This document shows, one piece after another, positions 15,130-20,930 of a stretch of 20,930 nucleotides of DNA (position 1 is its first letter; the number at the start of each line of letters is the position of its first letter). Position numbers and translations under genes: made by a program. The DNA comes from a virus: positions 1 through 20,930 of IMG/VR virus record IMGVR_UViG_3300023174_000737; one strand, given 5' to 3'. Below the pieces are notes generated by a model. That model made no database searches and was not told the origin of the DNA. It saw only the letters and a list, made by a program, of their open reading frames with translations.

Positions 15130-15955
15130 AGTCCCGTTCCGTGATGTTAGTTACGTAGCCATAATCATCAGTTGCAACAATATTAGCAACTGGTATCGAA
15201 AGGCTAGAGTTAGAGGTTGGTTTACCGTTCGCAGTCAATCCTGGCTGAACCTGGATGTATGATACAACCGGATTCGATGTATTGGCGACAATATCGTCTT
15301 TTACAACAAAGAATTCTGTGTTGGCGAATTTGATAACTTTTGTTTTCTTGACCGGTCCATACAGATAACCCTTCAACGTAAAATCTAGATTCCAAACCAT
15401 CGATCTGCGTTCTTTGAAATCGCCTTCGTATACGTCTTCAAGATTAACTCTATTCAGAACGACCGGTATGTCCATGGTCACATTCATCTCAGGAATAAGA
15501 TGAACAGTAGTTGTCCAGTCTGGTGTGAAGTAAGGTAGAATCTGCTCTACGATTTTGTTACCATCTTCGGCATTCTTTACAAGGATGCTAAGCTGGAAGT
15601 TGATGTTGTAGGGAACCGGCATGTACTGATATTTGTTCTTCGACTTATCATCCGGGTCTACTACTGCAATGCGGTTGATCGTTTGGAGTTTTCTAGAACC
15701 ATCATAGTCGAAACCAGTCATTTCGAACGCCATCATCGGCAATGGATACGTTGCTGTTGGGCGATCAATATTCGGATCCTGGACTACACGAGTTAGCATT
15801 TTGTCTTTTGGTCCGTATGTAATCGGAACTCTTTCAACAAGAGTCACGTTACCATTTTTATCTGTTCTGCTGATGTAGATACCGTTGAACAAAGTCCCAA
15901 ACAGAATGATGTATTTGCGTATTGTTGAGAAGTAGAATGGAGTTGATGAGAACAT
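15119..15955 (-). CDS. 15: Tail sheath stabiliser / tail terminator gp15
   Basis: gp15 caps the finished tail and joins it to the neck. The 278-residue product (T4: 272) matches T4 gp15 in the opening FYFSTIRKYIILFGTLFNGI, VPITYGPKDKML, ILVKNAEDGNKIVEQILPYF and WNLDFTLKGYLYGPV. The frame could open at GTG 15958, but ATG 15955 has AAGGA 8 nt upstream and shares its A with the gp14 stop (TGATG). The last 60 residues (VQPGLTANGKPTSNSSLSIP region) are probably variable. Confidence 0.95.
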   Translation of the reverse strand: MFSSTPFYFSTIRKYIILFGTLFNGIYISRTDKNGNVTLVERVPITYGPKDKMLTRVVQDPNIDRPTATYPLPMMAFEMTGFDYDGSRKLQTINRIAVVDPDDKSKNKYQYMPVPYNINFQLSILVKNAEDGNKIVEQILPYFTPDWTTTVHLIPEMNVTMDIPVVLNRVNLEDVYEGDFKERRSMVWNLDFTLKGYLYGPVKKTKVIKFANTEFFVVKDDIVANTSNPVVSYIQVQPGLTANGKPTSNSSLSIPVANIVATDDYGYVTNITERDYGQ

Positions 15956-16699
15956 CACAGATTTCCTTCTGAGAAAGGATCTTTTTCGGTAAAGTCGATG
16001 AAATCATCTGATCCTAGTGGGAAGTTATCAGTTCCATACTGAATCGTATCGTTTTCGGATGCTGGATTGATAGTTTCGGGTTTGTAACCCTCTACAACCA
16101 GATAGTTACTATTTTCGTCGGTCAGATTGACACCCTCTTCATCCATAATAGCGTAATCAAGAATGTTGATGGAGTAGTTTTTCTGAATGGAGTCGATCTC
16201 ATCAACTCCAGTGTTGAACTGTTCGTTACTGTATTCGAAGAGCTCGCAAGTCAGTTCCCAAGTCTGCAAAGCACCGAACTGATAGAACATCTCAAACTTA
16301 TTGACGAACTTGATCTGGAAACATTTGCGATTCAGTGGGAAGTAAATCAGATCGCCTTCGTTCGGTCTTACCTGATCAGTTACAATAGCAACTTCCTGGT
16401 TGAACGTTCTCTGGGCAATGCTGAATACAACCTGATCACGAATCTGCAAGCCGAACTTAGACATGAAGTTACCATCGCCAGTAAACCCATCAACCGATTT
16501 GATGTAGAGCTCTACCATGATAGCATGATTGTATTGTGATGAATCGTCTTCGCCGATGAGCTTATCGTAGTTTGTAATAACACGGGGAATGTATAGCATA
16601 TCTTCTCCGTAAATACGGATAGCTTCGATGATCAGATCCTCGTAAAGGCTCTGTTCGCCTGTAGATGAGAAGTTATTGAAAGTAAAAGTTAGTCGCCAT
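15955..16699 (-). CDS. 14: Neck protein gp14, with an apparent +1 frameshift at codon 7
   Basis: gp14 is a neck/head-completion protein linking head and tail. The uninterrupted frame starts only at an internal ATG (16599, 214 aa) and carries family segments such as MYIKSVDGF-type LYIKSVDGFTGDGNFMSKFG, LQIRDQVVF, PNEGDLIYFPLNRKCF and GALQTWELTCELFEYS. By hand translation the same frame continues upstream of 16599 as FNNFSSTGEQSLYEDLII then EAIRIYGED, which is what gp14 proteins carry at their N-terminus, but it has no start codon. A well-placed ATG at 16699 with a strong Shine-Dalgarno reads MATNFYFQ then stop at 16673. Skipping one T in the TTT at 16679-16681 joins the two as MATNFYFNNFSST and gives 247 aa (T4: 256). 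Either a sequence error, a real mutation or a +1 frameshift. Confidence 0.88.
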
Positions 16700-17318
16700 T
16701 GACAATTCCCTCCTTTTTCTTAGCCCAAGCGGCTTTAGATCTTATAGATTGCAATTCTCTATAGTTTTCGGGTCTTCTTGACGCGCTAATTTTACCTGCT
16801 TTAGAAGCAATTTCTTTAGTGTTGGGATTAACAAGTTTAGATTCGCTCATTTTCTTTTTTGATATATCCGTATGTTTACTACCTATTCTGGAAGCAATAA
16901 CGGCTGCAGCATGTTCAGGAGAATTTTTCGAAGCTTTTCTACCTGCTCGTAATGCCGCAATATGTTCTGGCGTTCTTTTTCTTTTTTTTCCTGCAATACT
17001 CATATTGATTTTATGTTCTTCTGATATGGAATCTTTGGTCCAACCGTCAAAATAAAAACCGTCATTGTTATGCCTGTTGTAAAATCCCTCGTTTAGTTTA
17101 GCGTCAACAGATTGAAGAATTTTAGCTTCCAATTTTCTTATGTCCGCATGTTTTCCTCTAGCAACGATCTGTCTCGAGAAATCTTGAGGTCTGCGATTAT
17201 ACTCTTCCATCATGTATTTACTAGAACAAACGTAACCGTCATCCGTCGAACCTTTATGAGATCCGACATACAACTTGTTATTAACTTTATCGGTCCAACA
17301 GTACACGAAAGCTTCCAT
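16689..17318 (-). CDS. GIY-YIG homing-type endonuclease with NUMOD-like repeats
   Basis: This is probably a free-standing homing endonuclease of the Seg/I-TevI type, a selfish gene that spreads by cutting DNA lacking it. The 209-residue product has an N-terminal GIY-YIG nuclease domain: VY (5-6) and LYVGS (16-20) frame the motif, Arg48-Arg52 region and Glu64 in KLEAKIL are candidate catalytic residues, and FYNRHNN (79-85) closes it. The C-terminal half carries repeated short helix/DNA-minor-groove modules of NUMOD3 type (SEEHKINMSIAGKKRKR, TPEHIAALRAGRKAS, SPEHAAAVIASRIG) and a Lys-rich tail. It is wedged between gp13 (TAATG overlap) and gp14 (11-bp overlap). By eye it looks more AT-rich than the flanking structural genes. 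It is not required for virion assembly. Confidence 0.9.
   Translation of the reverse strand: MEAFVYCWTDKVNNKLYVGSHKGSTDDGYVCSSKYMMEEYNRRPQDFSRQIVARGKHADIRKLEAKILQSVDAKLNEGFYNRHNNDGFYFDGWTKDSISEEHKINMSIAGKKRKRTPEHIAALRAGRKASKNSPEHAAAVIASRIGSKHTDISKKKMSESKLVNPNTKEIASKAGKISASRRPENYRELQSIRSKAAWAKKKEGIVNGD
16708..16715 (-). promoter_or_regulatory. Strong Shine-Dalgarno for gp14 inside the endonuclease gene
   Basis: AAGGAGGG on the minus strand ends 8 nt before the ATG at 16699. It is the strongest ribosome site in the area and lies within codons for the last residues of the endonuclease. It argues that the true gp14 start is 16699, not the internal ATG at 16599. Confidence 0.85.
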
Positions 17319-18124
17319 TAGGCTGCTCCAACAAAACCGAGAACGGTTTGTAGTAAAGGAACAGAAACGGCAAGACCGAATAAAATTCCGATCATATCTG
17401 TAACCGGGAGTGAATAACTGGTGATCATCTCGCGTTCTAGCTCTCCACGCTCACGTATGGCATCATCGTAGATTTTCTGACCATTGAACTGAATACCACC
17501 AGGAAGCTGCATTCCAATGAACTTAGAAAGATTTGCGCCCCACTGCTGTTTGATCAAGCAAGTAGCATAGCGAAGAAGCCAACGATCTTTCCATACGTCG
17601 GGAAATAATGCCGGATCGACAATCTGATAAGCTTCTACAATGATGTAGTCTCCGGTGTTTACGATGTTCCAGTCCATATCAATGTAAAGGCGATTGATGT
17701 TTCTGTTATAACGAATAGGCTGCTGACCGACGAGCATCTGTTCTAGGAACTGAACGTGAGTCAGCGCCATGTAGTAAGGAACCATTGATACAGAAGTAAG
17801 AGTGTAAAGATCGTTCAGAGCGATCTGATAACGAATGTTGAACAGGTTGTTGGTGTTCAATGCTTGACCGATCGGAAACAGATTGACAGCACCAATGATG
17901 TTCTCGGGCATAGTGATGTATCTGTTTGTCTTGTCAGTATCCGTGATCTGATATTTGTAGAAAGTTCTTTCGGATCCATCGAAGTGATAATCCCAGTAAT
18001 ACTTTAATGCTTCATCAATACGATCATCAACTTGATCATCATCCACATTGATTTCGATTACGGGTTTACCAAGAGTTCTTAGGCAATACTCTTTAAACTG
18101 ATCTTTTGTTGTAGGTGTTGCCAT
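17318..18124 (-). CDS. 13: Neck protein gp13 (head completion)
   Basis: gp13 sits with gp14 in the neck below the portal and is needed for head completion and tail joining. The 268-residue product (T4: 309) has family-typical segments: LGKPVIEINVDDDQVDDRID (18-37), YYWDYHFDGSE (42-52), HVQFLEQM with the following FNR-like RYNRNINRLYIDMDW, WLLRYATCLIKQQWGANLSK (182-201), MQLPGGIQFNGQKIYDDA and SLPVTDMIG (238-246). After that, about 22 hydrophobic residues (LFGLAVSVPLLQTVLGFVGAA) form an unusual tail. ATG at 18124 has AAGGAT 8 nt upstream and a perfect late promoter 31 nt upstream. The stop overlaps the endonuclease ATG (TAATG). Confidence 0.95.
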   Translation of the reverse strand: MATPTTKDQFKEYCLRTLGKPVIEINVDDDQVDDRIDEALKYYWDYHFDGSERTFYKYQITDTDKTNRYITMPENIIGAVNLFPIGQALNTNNLFNIRYQIALNDLYTLTSVSMVPYYMALTHVQFLEQMLVGQQPIRYNRNINRLYIDMDWNIVNTGDYIIVEAYQIVDPALFPDVWKDRWLLRYATCLIKQQWGANLSKFIGMQLPGGIQFNGQKIYDDAIRERGELEREMITSYSLPVTDMIGILFGLAVSVPLLQTVLGFVGAA

Positions 18125-18155
18125 AAGAATTATCCTTGTTATTTAAAGATACAAC

Positions 18156-18163
18156 TATTTATA
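18156..18163 (-). promoter_or_regulatory. T4-type late promoter for gp13 and the neck genes
   Basis: Perfect TATAAATA on the minus strand, 31 nt before the gp13 ATG. It separates the accessory fibre/radical SAM cassette from the neck operon; no hairpin terminator is visible between them. Confidence 0.78.
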
Positions 18164-18168
18164 ATCAA

Positions 18169-18612
18169 TCAGATATCGAACTCATAACGATAAGCAACCG
18201 GTTCAATACCAAGCTTTTTATACATATCAATTGTTGATTGAACTGTTAACATCACATTATCTGTTATACGTTTCACGCCTTGTTCTTTTAATTCTTTGTA
18301 TGCCATTTCGCGCGTTATAACACGTAGACCCCTTTTTCTGTAATCTGGTTTAACATAAGTAAACAATGATTCGTAAAATTCGGGCGTTATAGGATAATAA
18401 ACTCTTATTCCTACTGGAACATCATCAACTTTAATGAAGTAAAAAACTCCTTTTAACCTATTGATAGGAGGAGTCTCGCGAGCAAGAGAACCTAGCGCAA
18501 TCAATTCCACCCAAGCGGCATCCCACATTTCTGTAAAAATTTTATTTTTTTCAAAATTTTGTTCATTAACGGTTCTTAGATCTAATTTTTCAAGCGTAAT
18601 ATTATCTGTCAT
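18169..18612 (-). CDS. GNAT-family acetyltransferase-like protein
   Basis: This 147-residue protein has the layout of a GCN5-related N-acetyltransferase. Two beta strands with VFYFIKVDDVPVGIRVYYP (56-74) come first. The acetyl-CoA-binding motif A then appears as YVKPDYRKRGLRVITREMA (86-104), with RKRGLR standing for the R/Q-x-x-G-x-G/A signature; the last position is Arg, not Gly or Ala. Motif B-like STIDMYKKLGIEPV (126-139) follows. The substrate cannot be inferred from sequence. The frame also opens at ATG 18624, but GGAGG lies 5 nt before the ATG at 18612, and the 18624 start would lie on this site, so I choose 18612. It follows the radical SAM gene by only 12 nt and so may act in the same modification step. 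Confidence 0.72.
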   Translation of the reverse strand: MTDNITLEKLDLRTVNEQNFEKNKIFTEMWDAAWVELIALGSLARETPPINRLKGVFYFIKVDDVPVGIRVYYPITPEFYESLFTYVKPDYRKRGLRVITREMAYKELKEQGVKRITDNVMLTVQSTIDMYKKLGIEPVAYRYEFDI

Positions 18613-18624
18613 TTGAACCTCCAT

Positions 18625-20037
18625 TTACTTCTTTGCGACTGTTGGGATTGATTCTTCTCTAATTTGCGGTACTGATTGCTTAATGTTTCTAATCTGACCC
18701 CATAAATCTTGTCTATCTTCTGGTAGTTGATAATCATCATCAATAGCAGTAATCTTGTAAGGGAGTGCTCCTGTAGCGGTTTCTAATGCAATAGCAAAGA
18801 ATGGAAGATGATCCGAGTAAGCTGCATCACAAGACAATTTAAAATATTCGCCTTCAAGAAACATACAAGAACCTTTACATACCTGTAATAGAGGACACCT
18901 GGCGCAATCATCTCTGAACTTCCAGTGCGTTGATGTATTCAACTTAACATTAGCTAATTGATTAACATGCCCAATTCTATGAGACTTGCCATTTGGAGCT
19001 TTCGAAACAGCCGTGACATTCTGACAAGTGAGCACATTGCCCTGAAGATCAACAGCCATGGTATCTTCTTGATCCATTCCACACTTTTGACCTAGAGTAT
19101 CGGCTGATCTATAGTTACCCCAACTATTAAGCCATTCTTGAACTCTTTGTTTGACAATGATGAATCGATTAATATCATTATTACGAATCGCCATCAAAGT
19201 GGTCATTCTATGACCTACGTGTTCTTCATCACCTTGTGGCACATTTTTCTTACCACCCTCATCATATACATCGATGAATCCGCCTTCACCGATCATGAAA
19301 TTGCTCTGTTGGTTTAAATTAAACAGATCCTCGAAAAATGTCTGAATACTAGCCCGATCCATGTTTTCGCGATGCACCATTGAATTGATGCTAATTCTAC
19401 CTTCAGGAAGGAACCGATTGAACAGCTTAAATAGAATCTTTCTTTGGACCGGATCTTCGAACGGATCTGGACCTCTTACGTTCTGACCTGGACCATCGTG
19501 AGATACAGCCATACTAAAACCCATGTCATACAGCCAGTCGATGATCTCTTCTGTGATCAAAGAGCCGTTAGTAATGACCGAGAATCTTGTCTTTGGATAT
19601 TTTTCTCGAAGACGCTCAGCCAACGGCTTCATGACTTTCCAGTAAACGAATGGTTCACCACCCCAAAATTCAATCTTCTCGGGCGGAATTTTAAGCCAAG
19701 TGTCCATGTTATCGATGAACTTATCCATCAACTTCGTATTGGAGTGATCGATGTTTGGAACGAATCTCTGCGAACAATATTCGCAAGAGTAGTTACAAGA
19801 CAGACCCATCTGAATCTTCAGAAGCTTAATGTCTGATTTACTGCCTGGGGTGTCGACCGAGATAGCCTTTACGATATTATTCGACTTTTGCGACCAGACT
19901 GGCTTAATATTAACCAGTTTATTTTTGTTATCAAAAATCTCGGAAGTCATGTTATCATAGATGTAACTTACCTGATCAATTCTTTCAATACCGGTATCGT
20001 TGTAAACTGGCTTCGTGCAGTTAAGTAAAAACCTCAT
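18625..20037 (-). CDS. Radical SAM/SPASM enzyme (peptide- or protein-modifying)
   Basis: This 470-residue enzyme is predicted to cleave S-adenosylmethionine with a [4Fe-4S] cluster and modify a peptide or protein. The radical SAM core has CNYSCEYC (Cys81, 85, 88; CxxxCxxC), WGGEPF (GGEP at 126-129) and ITNGSL (155-160). The C-terminal SPASM domain fits CX9-15GX4C-CX2CX5CX3C-C exactly: Cys319, Gly333, Cys338, Cys378, Cys381, Cys387, Cys391, Cys403, enough for two auxiliary clusters. This layout is shared with anaerobic sulfatase maturases, PqqE and sactipeptide/ranthipeptide maturases. Residues 1-70 are an N-terminal extension of unknown type. ATG at 20037 with AAAAGG 8 nt upstream, 21 nt after the Asn-Cys-rich gene, its likely substrate by adjacency. 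No sulfatase is present. Confidence 0.93.
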   Translation of the reverse strand: MRFLLNCTKPVYNDTGIERIDQVSYIYDNMTSEIFDNKNKLVNIKPVWSQKSNNIVKAISVDTPGSKSDIKLLKIQMGLSCNYSCEYCSQRFVPNIDHSNTKLMDKFIDNMDTWLKIPPEKIEFWGGEPFVYWKVMKPLAERLREKYPKTRFSVITNGSLITEEIIDWLYDMGFSMAVSHDGPGQNVRGPDPFEDPVQRKILFKLFNRFLPEGRISINSMVHRENMDRASIQTFFEDLFNLNQQSNFMIGEGGFIDVYDEGGKKNVPQGDEEHVGHRMTTLMAIRNNDINRFIIVKQRVQEWLNSWGNYRSADTLGQKCGMDQEDTMAVDLQGNVLTCQNVTAVSKAPNGKSHRIGHVNQLANVKLNTSTHWKFRDDCARCPLLQVCKGSCMFLEGEYFKLSCDAAYSDHLPFFAIALETATGALPYKITAIDDDYQLPEDRQDLWGQIRNIKQSVPQIREESIPTVAKK

Positions 20038-20058
20038 TATATAATCCTTTTCATTAAA

Positions 20059-20463
20059 TTATTTACCACATTGACAATCACAATTACAATTACAATTGTT
20101 TTGAACACATTGTGAAGCATTGCAATTATAGGGACCACAATTTCCATCATTACAATTATTCTGTAACGCATAACCACCGCAATTGATACAATTAACATTT
20201 CCTGCATAAACACAATTTTGACAATTTTGTGGGTAATCGTAGCAATTGCAGTTGAAAGTACAATTGCCGTTGTTACAGTTGCCTTCGTTGGTCTTGTTGA
20301 TATAAGCTTTACCGTAATAGTTACTCATGGCATAAGATTGTTGACCAGGTCTGGTGTTATTATAAACATAAGCCATATCGATGATTGTACCACTGGCACC
20401 ACCGCCATTGATTTCAACGTGAATATCATTTAAGCTTAAAGGACCACTGCCCGGTAACGTCAT
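20059..20463 (-). CDS. Asn-Cys-rich small virion-type protein, candidate substrate of the radical SAM enzyme
   Basis: This is a 134-residue protein in two parts. Residues 1-58 (LPGSGPLSLNDIHVEI and later SNYYGKAY) resemble a short module I recall from phage tail and baseplate proteins with an LPxSGPISLxDI start. Residues 60-134 hold 17 Cys in about 70 positions (63, 68, 72, 74, 81, 84, 92, 95, 104, 109, 114, 119, 124, 126, 128, 130, 132), 14 of them directly preceded by Asn. No known metallothionein or disulfide fold is recognised. ATG at 20463 is 1 nt after the fibre stop, and the radical SAM gene follows 21 nt downstream. The arrangement suggests a structural protein with a modified or cross-linked Cys-rich domain. 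A metal-binding or simply low-complexity spike tip are alternatives. Confidence 0.8.
   Translation of the reverse strand: MTLPGSGPLSLNDIHVEINGGGASGTIIDMAYVYNNTRPGQQSYAMSNYYGKAYINKTNEGNCNNGNCTFNCNCYDYPQNCQNCVYAGNVNCINCGGYALQNNCNDGNCGPYNCNASQCVQNNCNCNCDCQCGK
20074..20097. repeat. Tandem ACAATY hexamer repeat
   Basis: Four head-to-tail copies, ACAATC then ACAATT three times. On the minus coding strand this is the Asn-Cys codon pair (AAT TGT) near the end of the Asn-Cys-rich protein, a structure prone to expansion and contraction in steps of two residues. Confidence 0.85.
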
Positions 20464-20464
20464 G

Positions 20465-20930
20465 TTAAATTCTCTTTTCTAGTTCTTCAACTTTAGCGGA
20501 AAGCTCTTTGATGGCTTCAATTAACAACGGCACAATCTTTTCATACTGAACTGTTTTATAGTTTTCACCTGATTTAGAGACATATGTTGTACCCTCATCT
20601 ATATATTCTCTGTCAAATGGAGCCATCTGCACTGCTTCAGGAAGAACTGCTTCGATTTCATGAGCAATAACGCCAACTTGTTTGCTTTGATCTTTATAAC
20701 CAAGACTTGCGGCAATATCATTGCTATTGAATGTCACACCACGAATTGCTTTGACTTTATTCAAAGCATCTGGTATTAGAGTGATATTGGTTTTTAATCT
20801 TATATCAGAGTAATAAGCAATAATATTGCCTGAAGTATGGGTTTCACCGGATGTATATGTTGATTGATTTAAAACAATGTGGGCACCATCCCAATACATA
20901 CCTACGGCGCCATCATTACGCATATAATAT
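20465..20930 (-). CDS. Tail fibre/spike C-terminus with S74 intramolecular chaperone domain (N-terminus cut by window edge)
   Basis: The visible 154 residues are the C-terminal end of a tail fibre or spike protein. They hold a Peptidase_S74-type intramolecular chaperone, which trimerises the fibre and then often cleaves itself off. Features are SDIRLKTNI, with the Ser at the usual autocleavage position, and IPDALNKVKAIRGVTFN. QVGVIAHEIEAVLPEAV, then VQYEKIVPLLIEAIKEL and a final short coiled coil (SAKVEELEKRI) complete the domain. The first ATG seen is at 20923, but the frame stays open to the right edge (Tyr-Tyr just before), so this is an internal Met and the gene extends beyond the window. 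It is followed 1 nt later by the Asn-Cys-rich gene. Confidence 0.93.
   Translation of the reverse strand, partial: YYMRNDGAVGMYWDGAHIVLNQSTYTSGETHTSGNIIAYYSDIRLKTNITLIPDALNKVKAIRGVTFNSNDIAASLGYKDQSKQVGVIAHEIEAVLPEAVQMAPFDREYIDEGTTYVSKSGENYKTVQYEKIVPLLIEAIKELSAKVEELEKRI

Noticed and set aside
15955-16599. gp14 starting at the internal ATG 16599
   Set aside because: The frame continues upstream with gp14-like N-terminal sequence, and the strong ribosome site points to ATG 16699. The internal ATG has no convincing Shine-Dalgarno.
16606-16619. Palindrome TCCGTA-TT-TACGGA on the minus strand as a hairpin regulator
   Set aside because: It lies in conserved gp14 codons (IRIYGED), the stem is only 6 bp with a 2-base loop, and no T-run follows.
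18625-20037. Radical SAM enzyme as a sulfatase maturase
   Set aside because: The architecture is similar, but no sulfatase or C-x-P-x-R substrate motif is present in the window, and the Cys-rich neighbour is a better candidate partner.
20465-20923. A complete 152-residue protein starting at ATG 20923
   Set aside because: The frame remains open to the window edge, and S74 domains are C-terminal parts of long fibres, so it is a partial gene.
1-20930. tRNA genes, CRISPR arrays, insertion sequences or inteins
   Set aside because: No cloverleaf-like sequence, spaced direct repeats, transposase-like frame or interrupted conserved gene was seen apart from the endonuclease insertion and the gp14 shift.

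Overview
The window is part of the virion-structure module of a T4-superfamily myovirus (contractile-tailed phage). Every convincing gene lies on the minus strand, so the genes are described right to left, in the direction of transcription. I recognise the late sigma factor gp55, UvsW, UvsY and an almost complete T4-type head, neck, tail and packaging set (gp13-gp23). The host cannot be read from the sequence. The order gp13-14-15-16-17-18-19-20-67-21-22-23-(gp3 position)-uvsY-uvsW-55 is, from memory, like T4-like phages of cyanobacteria and alphaproteobacteria rather than coliphage T4.

Layout from the right edge: (1) 20930-18169 is an accessory cassette. It holds the C-terminal S74 chaperone part of a tail fibre, a small protein with an Asn-Cys-rich C-terminal half, a complete radical SAM/SPASM enzyme and a GNAT-like acetyltransferase. 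(2) 18124-15119 holds the neck and connector genes gp13, gp14 and gp15, with a GIY-YIG homing-type endonuclease gene wedged between 13 and 14. The 5' end of gp14 carries an apparent one-base frameshift. (3) 15129-13064 holds the terminase gp16/gp17. (4) 13014-10302 holds the tail sheath and tail tube. (5) 10234-3372 is the prohead: portal, gp67-like core protein, a 482-aa Lys-rich protein, a 92-aa protein, gp21 protease, gp22 scaffold and gp23 major capsid. (6) 3253-1 holds a small protein with a capsid-targeting-like N-terminus, a tail-tube-like 174-aa protein, UvsY, UvsW and the start of gp55.

Transcription looks T4-like. Perfect TATAAATA late-promoter octamers lie on the minus strand 18-46 nt before gp13, gp18, gp22, gp23 and the 103-aa gene, and the window itself encodes gp55, the sigma factor expected to read them. 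A classic UUCG-loop terminator follows gp23 and runs straight into the next late promoter. Genes are densely packed, often with ATGA/TGATG/TAATG overlaps, and there is no gene-free stretch above 300 bases.

The most unusual feature is the fibre / Asn-Cys-rich protein / radical SAM-SPASM / GNAT cassette. It suggests that a virion surface protein is post-translationally modified by a phage-encoded RiPP-maturase-like enzyme. This is inference from adjacency and composition, not demonstrated.
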